From: Duncaniella sp.
Lineage (GTDB): Bacteria > Bacteroidota > Bacteroidia > Bacteroidales > Muribaculaceae
Reading direction: 5' to 3'
DNA: 34,808 nt
Assembly: GCA_029056055.1 (NCBI GenBank)
Contig: JAIDCC010000093.1
Span: forward strand, 1 to 34,808
Part shown: positions 23,985 to 32,635 of the stretch, one piece after another
How the letters are laid out: every line of letters starts with the position of its first letter
How positions within the stretch are numbered: the first letter of the stretch is position 1
Notes under the pieces: model-generated
The model's database searches: none
What the model saw: the letters and a program-made list of their open reading frames with translations, nothing else
What the model was told of the DNA's origin: nothing
Position numbers and translations under genes: made by a program

Positions 23985-24212
23985 CAGTGTCGGCTTGCGA
24001 GCCGATGAAAAGGGAACGGGGTGAGACTCCCCGACAGACCCGCTGCTGTGATTCTCCGCGAGATGGCCTCGGAAGTCATCTTACGTCGAAGCTACAGGCC
24101 CACTCAACTTGAGGCCACGCCACTGCCCTGACGGGCGGGAAGGCGGCGACGACGGACGAGCCCCCCACAGAAAGGCTCGGGAGATAAGTCAGAAGACCTG
24201 CTGAACGTTCCG
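23985..24212 (+). ncRNA. Cobalamin (adenosylcobalamin) riboswitch
   Basis: Conserved segments of the cobalamin riboswitch appear in order: GATGAAAAGGGAAC (about 24004), GGTGAGACTCC, ACAGACCCGCTGCTGTGA (about 24034-24052), GCCACTGCCC, CGGGAAGGCGGCG, and the B12 box AGTCAGAAGACCTGC near 24187-24202. It sits 12 nt after the promoter and about 215 bp before btuB. In this class B12 binding represses downstream genes. The expression platform is not certain: a hairpin CGGCG/CGCCG at 24235-24252 and CCCCA/TGGGG at about 24321-24337 are candidates, and no clean intrinsic terminator is seen. Confidence 0.94.
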
Positions 24213-24425
24213 CTCTATACATATTTAAATACTACGGCGAAAAACAACGCCGGCAAATGCGGTTTTGACGTTTTCGGGTAATAAGACATCAAGACGCACA
24301 CAATAAAAAGGCTATGCCGTCCCCATAGATTTTGGGGAGCGTTCAGGCCGAAGATGCGTGTCTCCCCCGAAGACTGATGAGCCGACCAAACTCACCAATC
24401 TCTTCAACGAGGCCCGCAATTTTTT

Positions 24426-26405
24426 ATGTCGCCACTTTTGAGAAATATCCTGCTCTGTCTGCTCCCGGCTGCGGCCATGGGGGCGGAACCGACAGACACG
24501 CTCTCGCTCGGAGGGGTTGAGGTGAGCGCACGGCGCACAACCAACCCGGTGACGGCGGCGACCCCCGTGCAGACTCTCGACGTGGCCGGACTGCGGAAAC
24601 TCGGTGTGAGCGATATGGCTGATGCCGTGCGAAGGTTTGCGGGAGCTGTGGTGAAAGACTACGGAGGACTGGGGGGACTGAAAACCGTGTCGGTGCGCAA
24701 CATGGGCGCCACACACACAGCCGTGAGCTATGACGGAGTGGCCATGACAAATACCTCGGGCGGACAGATTGACATAGGCCGTCTCTCGCTCGACAATGTG
24801 GCCACACTCTCGCTGGCCGTAGGCGAACAGACTGAAATGCTCCGTCCGGCACGCCTCCACGCCTCGGCGGCGGTGTTGGCCGTGACAGCCTCCCGCCCTG
24901 AATTCCGACATGGACGCAAAACGGCTCTTCAAGCCTCGGTGAAAGCCGGCGCATGGGGCACCGTGTCGCCATGGATACGCATCGGGCGACGAATAGGCAG
25001 CGTGACCATCTCGCTCGACGGCGACTACCTGCGCTCTGACGGCGACTACCCCTTCACAATCAAAAACGCCACACAGACCCTGCGCGAGCGGCGCACCAAC
25101 GCCGACATCGAAAGCACCCATGCCGAGGCAAACATCTATGCCGACACCCGCATGGAGGGCACGCTGGCCGTGAAAGGTTATTTCTATTGGAGCCGCCGAG
25201 GATTGCCGGGGGCGGTGACGCTCTACAATCCCGTTTCGACCGAGCGACTCACCGACCGCAGCTACTTCGTCCAGGGCCGCTACCGTTTCGCCCCCGCCGA
25301 GAAATGGCGCGTCGAAGCGCAGGCAAAATTCGCATCGGGCTTCAACCTCGACAATGAGAAAGGTCCGCAGTTTGCCGGCGGCGTCTACGAGACCCGCCAC
25401 ACCCAGCGCGAGGGATATGCAAGCGCGGCAGCCACATGGACGCCTCTGAGGGGACTGACCATAGCCGCCGCGCAGGACGGAGCGATAGCCACGCTCACCT
25501 CTACCCAGGCCGCGTGTCCCAATCCCACCCGCTACACTTCGATAAGCGCCCTGAGCGCACGCTGGAGCAAAGGAATGCTGAGAGCCGACGCAGGGGTGAC
25601 ACTGACCCACATCTCCGAACACGTCGACGAAGGCACACGCCCCGAGCCGCTGACCCGAGCCACACCTTCTGTGGCGTTGAGTCTGCGTCCGCTCGGCGGT
25701 GAAGATTTCTTCGTCCGCGCCATGTATAAGCGCACGTTCCGCGCCCCGACGTTCACCGACCTCTACTACGACCGCGTGGGCACCCGAACACTTCGCCCCG
25801 AGGATGCCGACGAGTGGGGAGTCGGCCTGACATGGAGCCGCCCCCTCTTCCCGGCCATGGAGTATCTCACCCTCACGGCCGATGCCTATTACAACCGGGT
25901 GAGCAACAAAATCGTGGCCATCCCGACCACCTACACATGGAGCATGGTCAACTTCGGCAGCGTAGACATCCGCGGACTCGACCTGACAGCAGCCACAGGC
26001 TTCGCCCTCCCCGCCGACATCCACGTCGGACTGACGGGAGCCATGACCCTGCAACGAGCCATCGACCTGACCGACCCGAAAGCGAAAAACTATCGCCAGC
26101 AGTTGCCTTACACCCCGCGCCTCAGCGGCAACGTCGGGCTGACCGTAGCCACACCGTGGCTCACCGTCGGATACTCGGTGATGTGTGTGGGCCGACGCTA
26201 TTACATGGCCCAGAACATCCCCGCCAACGAAATCGGAGCCTATGCCGAGCATACCCTCGCGCTGACCCGCGAAGTGAAGCTGCGCACGTGCAGTCTGACC
26301 CTGCGGGCAGAGGTGACAAACCTCGGCAACACAAGTTATGAAGTAATCAAATTCTATCCAATGCCGGGACGCTCCTGGCGAATAACAGCTCAATTTCAAC
26401 TATGA
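24426..26405 (+). CDS. btuB: TonB-dependent vitamin B12 receptor BtuB
   Basis: An outer-membrane TonB-dependent transporter of 659 residues. Residues 1-20 form a signal peptide. A short TonB-box-like segment (TDTLSLGGVEVSA) precedes the plug domain (about 40-150), which has VSVRNMGATHTAVSYDGVAM. The rest is a 22-strand-type barrel ending with the aromatic strand PGRSWRITAQFQL. The function is assigned from the upstream cobalamin riboswitch and the BtuG and BtuF genes that follow. The start ATG is the first in frame and gives a clean signal peptide. The stop overlaps the btuG start by 4 bp (ATGA). Confidence 0.93.
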   Translation: MSPLLRNILLCLLPAAAMGAEPTDTLSLGGVEVSARRTTNPVTAATPVQTLDVAGLRKLGVSDMADAVRRFAGAVVKDYGGLGGLKTVSVRNMGATHTAVSYDGVAMTNTSGGQIDIGRLSLDNVATLSLAVGEQTEMLRPARLHASAAVLAVTASRPEFRHGRKTALQASVKAGAWGTVSPWIRIGRRIGSVTISLDGDYLRSDGDYPFTIKNATQTLRERRTNADIESTHAEANIYADTRMEGTLAVKGYFYWSRRGLPGAVTLYNPVSTERLTDRSYFVQGRYRFAPAEKWRVEAQAKFASGFNLDNEKGPQFAGGVYETRHTQREGYASAAATWTPLRGLTIAAAQDGAIATLTSTQAACPNPTRYTSISALSARWSKGMLRADAGVTLTHISEHVDEGTRPEPLTRATPSVALSLRPLGGEDFFVRAMYKRTFRAPTFTDLYYDRVGTRTLRPEDADEWGVGLTWSRPLFPAMEYLTLTADAYYNRVSNKIVAIPTTYTWSMVNFGSVDIRGLDLTAATGFALPADIHVGLTGAMTLQRAIDLTDPKAKNYRQQLPYTPRLSGNVGLTVATPWLTVGYSVMCVGRRYYMAQNIPANEIGAYAEHTLALTREVKLRTCSLTLRAEVTNLGNTSYEVIKFYPMPGRSWRITAQFQL

Positions 26406-27535
26406 ACAAGAAAACACTCCTCCCGCTGAGCTGCCTGATTGCGGCGCTCACCTTCACCGCATGCAGCGACGACGATGACAACGGTTTCACCGACCTCGGT
26501 TCGAAGGTGGAAATCCCCTCGGGCGAGCGCGTCTACGTGCTCAATCAGGGCACATGGGGCATGAACAACACATCGCTCACCCTCTTCTCGCCCTCGACCG
26601 ACGCGACAATCGAAAACCTCTTCAAGACACAGAACGGCGTGATGCTCGGCGACAACGCCCAAGACATGATTGCCTCCGACGGAAACATCTACATCGCCGT
26701 CAACGGGTCGAACTACATCACCCGACTCAATGCGGCAGGCGTAGAGCAGGCACGAATGTCGTTTGCCTCGACTCCCGACCTTCAGGGAGGAGTGAGATAC
26801 ATCGCAGCCGACGGCGGCTATATCTATGCCACATTCTACGGCGGGTACATAGCACGTCTCGACGCTAAGACTCTCGAAATCGACCGCACCCTCCACACTT
26901 CGGCCGGCAATCTCGAAGGCCTCATCGTCAAGGATGGCAAAATCTATGCCGCCAACTCGTGGGCGACGGTGACCGACCCCGTCACGCAGCAGACCTCCTA
27001 CCAATACTACACCAACCTCGTGGTGGTAGACGTCAAGACCTTCACCGAAGAGAAGAAGGGCGTCACCGTGGCACCCAACCCCAACCTCATCGCCGAGGCC
27101 GACGGCAAGGTGTTCGTAATCTCGTGGGGCAACTATGCCGACCGCGGCAATGAATTCCAGACCGTCAACCTCGCCGACGGCACTTCTACCACCATCACCG
27201 AGGCAAAGGATATGGCCGTGGGCAACGGAAAGGTCTACCTGCTCAAGACACAGACCGACTGGGCCACTATGACCACCCAAAACGAGTGGCTCAGCTATGA
27301 CATCGCCTCGGGCCGACTCTCCACCGAAAGCTTCCTCAAGGATGCCCCCGACGAGCTCGCCTCCGAAATCATCTACATGATGGACGTCGACCCCACTAAC
27401 GGCGACATCTACATCGGTGTCACCTACTACGCCTCGGGCAACGGCGACATCTACCGTTTCGACCGCAACGGACGTTTCATCTCGACGTTTGACGCCGGCG
27501 GTCAGAACCCCTTGAAGGCCGTATTCCTGAAATGA
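26402..27535 (+). CDS. btuG: BtuG-like surface lipoprotein, B12-binding beta-propeller
   Basis: A 377-residue lipoprotein: the signal peptide ends at C21 (TFTAC), followed by SDDDDNG, an acidic stretch that resembles the Bacteroidetes surface-export signal. The mature part is a YncE/DUF5074-like beta-propeller with repeats such as VYVLNQGTWGMNNTSLTLF, NIYIAVNGSNYITRLNAAG and YIYATFYGGYIARLDAKTL. In Bacteroides, BtuG is a surface protein that binds B12 very tightly and forms a complex with BtuB. Its position directly after btuB with a 4-bp overlap, under a cobalamin riboswitch, supports the same role. btuF follows with another 4-bp overlap. Assignment rests on fold signature and context; residues that bind B12 were not identified. 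Confidence 0.88.
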   Translation: MNKKTLLPLSCLIAALTFTACSDDDDNGFTDLGSKVEIPSGERVYVLNQGTWGMNNTSLTLFSPSTDATIENLFKTQNGVMLGDNAQDMIASDGNIYIAVNGSNYITRLNAAGVEQARMSFASTPDLQGGVRYIAADGGYIYATFYGGYIARLDAKTLEIDRTLHTSAGNLEGLIVKDGKIYAANSWATVTDPVTQQTSYQYYTNLVVVDVKTFTEEKKGVTVAPNPNLIAEADGKVFVISWGNYADRGNEFQTVNLADGTSTTITEAKDMAVGNGKVYLLKTQTDWATMTTQNEWLSYDIASGRLSTESFLKDAPDELASEIIYMMDVDPTNGDIYIGVTYYASGNGDIYRFDRNGRFISTFDAGGQNPLKAVFLK

Positions 27536-28737
27536 CGAAGAAATTACTTTCTTTCCTGCCGATAGTGCTCCTGCTCCTCTGCCTCGGTTGCGGAGGGCAG
27601 GGCCGTCAGCGGCAATCCAAAGCTCCCGAGGGTGAAAACCTCATGACCCGGGCGAAGTTGCTGCATCTGTCGGAACGCGGCGACGGCACCTTTGACGTGG
27701 AAATTGCAAGCCCGTGGGACTCGACACGCCCACTACAGCGTCTGCGCCTCGTGCCTGAAGGCGTGAATGTCGAACCTGTCGAAGGGGTCACGACTCTACA
27801 GATACCCCTGCGACGCTCGCTGGTCTATTCGGGCGTACACACCGCCCTGATAACCGAACTCGGGGCCGACTCGGCCATCGGAGGCATATGCGACCGCGCC
27901 TATATCACCCAACCCACTCTGCAGCAACGTCTTGCCGAGGGAACGCTGACCGACTGCGGAAATTCGTCAGCCCCAACCACCGAGCGCATCATGGCACTCA
28001 GTCCCGACGCGATACTTCTCTCCCCCTACGAAAACGCCACCGACCACTCCACGCTGGCCCGACTCGGAACCGTGGTGGTAGAGTGTGCCGACTACATGGA
28101 ACCGACCCCTCTCGGACGCGCCGAATGGATGCGCTTCTACGGGCTGCTCTACGGACGCCGAGCCGAGGCCGACTCGCTTTGGGAAGCCACGAGGGAGGCC
28201 TATGACCGACTTTCGACAATAGCGCGCGGAAGCTCCGAGCGGCCGCGGGTGCTCCTCGACCGTCTCTATCAAGGCGTGTGGTATCTGCCGGGGCGTGCGT
28301 CGCTCTGGGATGTCTACCTCACGGATGCCGGAGCCGAAAACCCGGTGGCCCGGTTGGGCGATGCCGCGGTGCTCAATCTCTCGGCCGAACAGGTCATAGC
28401 CAATGCCGCAGACGCTGACTTCTGGCTCATACGCTACTATCAGAACACTCCCCTCACGCGCGAACAACTCGCCGCCGAGCATCCCGCCTACAGCCGCATC
28501 AAGGCCTTCGGCGACGGGAAAGTCTACGGAGTCAACACCTCCGTCACCCCCATCTACGAAGAGACCCCGTTCCATCCACAGCTTCTTCTGGCCGAACTCG
28601 TCGGTCTGTTTCATCCGTCCCAAGTGTCCCGAGTTTCCCATGCAGTAGCGCCTCGTGAGACAATGGAACAGCGGGACAGCACCGACGCCCCGACACTGCC
28701 TGACAATCAATCGAGATATTTCTCAATTCTCAAGTAA
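27532..28737 (+). CDS. btuF: B12 ABC transporter substrate-binding lipoprotein BtuF, with repeat insertion
   Basis: A 401-residue lipoprotein (C20 in LCLGCGG) with a periplasmic-binding-protein fold of the FecB/BtuF class. It has the first lobe with ITELGADSAIGGICDRAY, an EWMRFYGLLYG linker helix, and the second lobe with AADADFWLIRYYQN and KAFGDGKVYGVN. It captures B12 released by BtuB for the inner-membrane permease. The C-terminus is odd. In related proteins I expect a short end like FHPELFP...RYF..L. Here F360-H361-P362 is followed by 21 residues (363-383) encoded by a degraded GTCCC/GGGAC repeat (28617-28680), then a linker and SRYFSILK. The repeat appears to have been inserted in frame and kept. 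The gene overlaps btuG by 4 bp. Confidence 0.88.
   Translation: MTKKLLSFLPIVLLLLCLGCGGQGRQRQSKAPEGENLMTRAKLLHLSERGDGTFDVEIASPWDSTRPLQRLRLVPEGVNVEPVEGVTTLQIPLRRSLVYSGVHTALITELGADSAIGGICDRAYITQPTLQQRLAEGTLTDCGNSSAPTTERIMALSPDAILLSPYENATDHSTLARLGTVVVECADYMEPTPLGRAEWMRFYGLLYGRRAEADSLWEATREAYDRLSTIARGSSERPRVLLDRLYQGVWYLPGRASLWDVYLTDAGAENPVARLGDAAVLNLSAEQVIANAADADFWLIRYYQNTPLTREQLAAEHPAYSRIKAFGDGKVYGVNTSVTPIYEETPFHPQLLLAELVGLFHPSQVSRVSHAVAPRETMEQRDSTDAPTLPDNQSRYFSILK
28617..28680 (+). repeat. GTCCC/GGGAC repeat inside btuF
   Basis: GTCCCAAGTGTCCCGAGTTT and CCCATG form the left arm, CAGTAGCGCCTCG the centre, and TGAGACAATGGAACAGCGGG then ACAGC the right arm. Several GTCCC/GGGAC units carry one substitution, but the order and spacing match the intergenic copies. 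Confidence 0.8.
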
Positions 28738-28816
28738 GTGAGAAAAATAAATGAATAAATAAAACGAAGCATCCAAAAAGAACGAGTTTTATTGTTCAGG
28801 AATTTTTCTTTACAAA

Positions 28817-28843
28817 TATCGTTTTATTTTTGGAACTTACTTA
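28817..28843 (+). promoter_or_regulatory. btuC leader with -7 box, shared with the acyltransferase gene
   Basis: A -7 box TATTTTTG lies at 28825-28832, 13 nt before the ATG; no TTG is found 20 bases upstream. The segment TATCGTTTT...GAACTTACTTA is nearly the same as the leader of the acyltransferase gene on the minus strand (21595-21573). Confidence 0.55.
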
Positions 28844-28845
28844 AA

Positions 28846-29838
28846 ATGAAATTCATTCTCCTCTCCATCATCACCCTGCTCCTTGCATTGGGTTGCCTCT
28901 TCGTCGGCTCAGTGAGTCTCGCCCCCTCCGACGTGTTTTCCGCACTCCTCGCCGGCGACGACGGAAGCACGACGGCCTTCATCGTGTGGCAACACCGTCT
29001 GCCCATGGTCATCACAGCCATTCTCGCCGGGTCGGCCTTAGCCGTGAGCGGATTGTTGCTTCAGACAGCTTTCCGCAATCCGTTGGCCGGTCCCTCGGTG
29101 CTCGGCATCAATTCGGGCGCCTCGCTCGGAGTGGCCATCGTCATGCTCGGTCTCGGGGGGAGTCTTTCGGTAGGCACGCTCGCCATTGGCGGTCAGGGCG
29201 CCGTCATAGCCGGAGCTTTTCTCGGGTCGATGCTCGTCATGGGGATATTGTTGCTGCTTTCGGCCATACTCCGCAACCCCCTGATGCTTCTGATTTGCGG
29301 CATCATGGTGGGCTATCTCACCTCGTCGGCCATCACGCTTCTCAACTTCGCCGCCGATGCCACAGGCTCGCGCAGCTATCTGCTGTGGGGCATGAGCAGT
29401 TTCTCGGGCATCCCGCTCACGTCGCTCCCCCTCTTCGCCCTTCTCACCCTCCTCGGGCTCGGCTGCACGGTGTTTCTGGTCAAGCCCCTCAACCTTCTCG
29501 GTCTGGGCGACAACTACGCCGAAAATCTCGGTGTCTCCATCCGTCGCGTGCGTCTGCTGCTCCTCTTCGCCACCGGTCTGCTCACCGCCGTGGCCACCGC
29601 CTATTGCGGCCCCGTCTCGTTCATCGGGCTTTCCGTGCCCCACATAGCACGCATATTCTTCCCCACCGACAACCACCGCATCCTTCTGCCCGCCACACTT
29701 CTGGCCGGGGCGGCCGTCTCGCTCGGATGCTGCCTGATGTGTGTCATGGGCGGCTCGCAAGTGCTTCCGCTCAACGCCGTCACCCCGCTGGTCGGCGCGC
29801 CGGTGGTCATCTACATTCTTTTGAAAAAATCAGCGTAG
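28846..29838 (+). CDS. btuC: FecCD-type ABC transporter permease (BtuC)
   Basis: A 330-residue inner-membrane permease of the FecCD/BtuC family with about ten membrane helices. Signatures include RLPMVITAILAGSALAVSGL, LLQTAFRNPLAGPSVLGI, the GSRSYLLWGMSSF segment, and AYCGPVSFIGLSVPHIAR, the coupling helix region that contacts the ATPase. I chose ATG 28846 (MKFILLSIITL) because the frame's upstream codons overlap the -7 box. Position after btuF implies B12 import, though siderophore import cannot be excluded from sequence alone. It is separated from btuF by 108 bp and a promoter-like element, so it may escape the riboswitch. Its 3' end overlaps the ATPase gene by 32 bp, tail to tail. Confidence 0.9.
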   Translation: MKFILLSIITLLLALGCLFVGSVSLAPSDVFSALLAGDDGSTTAFIVWQHRLPMVITAILAGSALAVSGLLLQTAFRNPLAGPSVLGINSGASLGVAIVMLGLGGSLSVGTLAIGGQGAVIAGAFLGSMLVMGILLLLSAILRNPLMLLICGIMVGYLTSSAITLLNFAADATGSRSYLLWGMSSFSGIPLTSLPLFALLTLLGLGCTVFLVKPLNLLGLGDNYAENLGVSIRRVRLLLLFATGLLTAVATAYCGPVSFIGLSVPHIARIFFPTDNHRILLPATLLAGAAVSLGCCLMCVMGGSQVLPLNAVTPLVGAPVVIYILLKKSA

Positions 29839-30595
29839 GGTCAAACTCCGTCCCGGCAAGCTGCGGGAAGTAGCGTCGAAATTCTCCTGCCGCGGCGAGT
29901 GCGGAGGGTGTGCCCGCCGTCAGTCCGTGCTTGCGGTCGAGCAGCCAAGCCGTGTCGGCTATGCGCAGCGCAATTTCCAGGTCGTGGGTCGAGAGAAAGA
30001 CGGTTTTCCCCTCCTCGCGTGCCAATCGGCGCAGCAGAGTGAGGATTTCCACCTTGCCGGGATAGTCGAGAAACGCCGTCGGTTCGTCGAGGAATATCAC
30101 CGGGGTTTCCTGAGCGATTACTTTGGCTATCATGGCCTTCTGACGTTCGCCGTCGCTGAGGGTGGGCAGCCGTCGCGAGCGCAGATGCTCTATCCCCACG
30201 AGACGGATTGCGTCGTCGACCTTGTCGACATCAGCCGACCCAGGTGCACCGAAAAAGCCTGTGTGCGGACTGCGCCCGAGTGCCACGAGTTCCTCCACCG
30301 TGGTGTTGGCCATCTGGGGGCGGTCGGTGAGCACCACTCCGAGCTGCGAAGCCTTGGTGCGTCGCGACATGACGCTGATGCTCACGCCGTTCACTTTCAC
30401 TTCGCCCGACACTGCATCCTGAAAACCGGAGAGCGTGCGGAGCAGAGTCGACTTGCCCGCACCATTGGGGCCGATGAGACAGGTGAGCTGCCCCGGCATA
30501 AGCGTGCCGTTGAGTCCGCTCGAAATGATTTCGGGGGTTTTCCTCACGCTGCCGTAGCCGGTGGTGAGGTCGTTGATGACTATTGTGGGGTTCAT
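29807..30595 (-). CDS. btuD: ABC transporter ATP-binding protein (BtuD/FecE type)
   Basis: A 262-residue ABC ATPase. Walker A is GPNGAGKST (42-50), the signature is LSDGERQ (146-152), Walker B is VIFLDEPTAFLD (166-177), and the H-loop histidine is H204 in STHD. It is the natural partner of the neighbouring FecCD permease. Unusually it lies on the opposite strand and converges with btuC, overlapping it by 32 bp. Its promoter (30600-30630) is a perfect TTG-N20-TATTTTTG with only 4 nt before the ATG, and no cobalamin riboswitch fits in the 86-bp gap upstream. So it is probably expressed independently of B12, or serves more than one transporter. Confidence 0.88.
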   Translation of the reverse strand: MNPTIVINDLTTGYGSVRKTPEIISSGLNGTLMPGQLTCLIGPNGAGKSTLLRTLSGFQDAVSGEVKVNGVSISVMSRRTKASQLGVVLTDRPQMANTTVEELVALGRSPHTGFFGAPGSADVDKVDDAIRLVGIEHLRSRRLPTLSDGERQKAMIAKVIAQETPVIFLDEPTAFLDYPGKVEILTLLRRLAREEGKTVFLSTHDLEIALRIADTAWLLDRKHGLTAGTPSALAAAGEFRRYFPQLAGTEFDPTLIFSKECR

Positions 30596-30599
30596 GCCA

Positions 30600-30630
30600 C
30601 AAAAATACTAATTTTCGGCGAGGTATGCAA
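30600..30630 (-). promoter_or_regulatory. Promoter of the ABC ATPase gene
   Basis: On the minus strand TTG (30630-30628), exactly 20 bases, then TATTTTTG (30607-30600). Four bases (TGGC) then lead to the ATG at 30595, so the message should be leaderless or nearly so. Confidence 0.85.
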
Positions 30631-30681
30631 TAAAACCGACGGCGAAACGTTTTAAGATTGACAATTATCTCACGATTTTCT

Positions 30682-32634
30682 ATGAAAAAAATTCTCTTAA
30701 CGGTAGCCGCAGGCGCAGCCATCATTGCCGCCGGTGCCAAAGGCAGCGATGCTTCCGACCCCGTGCTCATGACCGTCGACGGCCGCCCGGTCTATCAGAG
30801 CGAATTTGAATACCTTTTTAATAAGAACAACGGTCAGCAGACCGAAGGGCAAGACCCCCAGAGCTATCTCGACCTCTTCACCGTCTATCGCCTGAAGGTG
30901 GCCGACGCCGAGGCCGCTCGTCTCGACACCACCGAAAACTTCCGCAAGGAGTTCGGAGCCTACCGCACCGACCTCTCTAAGCCCTACATGCGCGACACCA
31001 CCGTGACCGACCGTCTCGTGCGCGAGGCCTACGACCGCATGGGTTCGCAGCGCCGCGTCAGCCACATCATGCTCCCCGTGAGTGCCGACCCCGTGGAAAA
31101 CCTTTCCTATCGCCTGCGTCTCGACTCGATTCGCAACGAGATAGTCAACAACGGCGCTGATTTTCAGCAGATGGCCGTGAAGTATTCCTCCGACCAGTCG
31201 GTGAAGCGCAACCGCGGTGAGCTCGGATTTGTCAATCCCAACACCTTCCCGTTCCGTTTCGAGGAAGCTGTGTGGGCCACTCCCGTCGGAGAGATTTCCG
31301 AAGTGGTCGACGACACCCCCTACGGCTACCACATCATCCGCGTCGAAGAGGAGCGCCCCAACCCGGGCAGCGTCAAGGTGCGCCACATCCTCAAGATGAC
31401 CCGCGGCATGACGCCCGAACGTCAGCTCGCCAAGAAAGCCGAAATTGATTCAATCTACGACCTCCTCATGGCCGGCGGCGACTTCGCCACGCTTGCCGCT
31501 CAGAACAGCGACGACACCGGTTCGGCTGCACAGGGTGGCCTTCTCGGCATCATTGCCCCCGGCGAGACTGTCGGGCCGTTTGAATACGTGGCCTTCGGCC
31601 TGGCCGACAGCGCCATCTCGAAGCCCGTCAAGAGCGAGTTTGGCTATCACATCATCCAGCCCCTCGGCCATTATCCCCGCAAGTCGCTCGAAGAGAGCCG
31701 TTCATCCATCATGCGCAGCATTGCCCGCGACGAGCGTGCCTCCTATCCCGAAAAGGAATTCATTGCCGGCGTGAAGCGCGACCGCGGCATTTTCCTCTCG
31801 CCCGCTGCCCTCAAGAAAGTGAGCGAAGTGGCCGACGCCGCCTCATCTTCCGCCGAGGCGTTTGACGCTCTCGCCTCCGAGCAGCTCACGGCAGCCACTC
31901 TCCCGGACGCTACCGTCTCCGTAGCCGACGTTGTGGCTTCGATTCCCGCAGAAGTGCGTCAGGGCACTCCCTCCGTCTACCACACCTTTGACGCTGCCGC
32001 GCAGACAGCCATCGACGACGCCACCCGCGAGTATGTGCTCCGCTCGCTCATGACCGACAACTCGGCCTACCGCAACCTCGTCAACGAGTATCGCGACGGC
32101 ATCCTCCTCTTCGACATCTCAAACCGCCGCGTGTGGGATAAGGCAAATCAAGACCCCTCGGCACTCGAAGCGTTCTATCAGGCCAACCGCGAGAAATATG
32201 CCTCGTCGTGGGACCGTCCCCGTTTCAAGGGTTTCGTGGTCTTCGCCTACAACGATTCGCTCGCCAACGAAGCGCACACCTTCCTTGCCGCCAACAAGGT
32301 GAATCCCGACTCGCTCAACAACATCCTCCGCGAGAAATTCGGACGCCATGTCAAGGCCGAGCGTGTGCTCACCGCCAAGGGCGACAACCCCATTGTCGAC
32401 GAAATTGCTTTCGGTGGCCCCAAGGCTGAGCCGGTTGGAAAGTGGGTGGTTTGGTTCCCCTACAATTCAGCCGTCATCGACCAACCCGCCGAGTTGGCTG
32501 ACGTCCGCGCCGCCGTGCTCGCCGACTTCCAACAGCAGCTCGAGGATGAATGGGTCAGCGAACTGCGCCGCAAATATCCGGTGAAGTACAACAAGAAAAA
32601 TCTCGCACGCCTCGGCATCAAAGTCAAGAAATAA
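30682..32634 (+). CDS. Periplasmic peptidyl-prolyl isomerase with two PpiC rotamase domains
   Basis: A 650-residue exported SurA/PpiD-like foldase. I chose ATG 30682 (MKKILLTVAAGAAIIAAG) because it starts a clean signal peptide; the frame's first ATG at 30658 adds eight unlikely residues. An N-terminal SurA_N-like region (about 25-120) is followed by two parvulin domains. The first runs from RRVSHIMLPVS to GYHIIRVEEE and the second from VKVRHILKMTRG to GYHIIQPLGH. Both keep the FGYHII/YGYHII strand of active rotamases. The remaining ~270 residues contain a chaperone-like region and a basic C-terminus. Likely job: folding of outer-membrane and surface proteins in the periplasm. Confidence 0.92.
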   Translation: MKKILLTVAAGAAIIAAGAKGSDASDPVLMTVDGRPVYQSEFEYLFNKNNGQQTEGQDPQSYLDLFTVYRLKVADAEAARLDTTENFRKEFGAYRTDLSKPYMRDTTVTDRLVREAYDRMGSQRRVSHIMLPVSADPVENLSYRLRLDSIRNEIVNNGADFQQMAVKYSSDQSVKRNRGELGFVNPNTFPFRFEEAVWATPVGEISEVVDDTPYGYHIIRVEEERPNPGSVKVRHILKMTRGMTPERQLAKKAEIDSIYDLLMAGGDFATLAAQNSDDTGSAAQGGLLGIIAPGETVGPFEYVAFGLADSAISKPVKSEFGYHIIQPLGHYPRKSLEESRSSIMRSIARDERASYPEKEFIAGVKRDRGIFLSPAALKKVSEVADAASSSAEAFDALASEQLTAATLPDATVSVADVVASIPAEVRQGTPSVYHTFDAAAQTAIDDATREYVLRSLMTDNSAYRNLVNEYRDGILLFDISNRRVWDKANQDPSALEAFYQANREKYASSWDRPRFKGFVVFAYNDSLANEAHTFLAANKVNPDSLNNILREKFGRHVKAERVLTAKGDNPIVDEIAFGGPKAEPVGKWVVWFPYNSAVIDQPAELADVRAAVLADFQQQLEDEWVSELRRKYPVKYNKKNLARLGIKVKK

Positions 32635-32635
32635 T

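Noticed and set aside
24312-26399. A 695-residue open frame on the minus strand opposite btuB
   Set aside because: It is the antisense shadow of a GC-rich gene. BtuB has a signal peptide, plug domain, barrel and riboswitch; the antisense frame has no recognisable domain.
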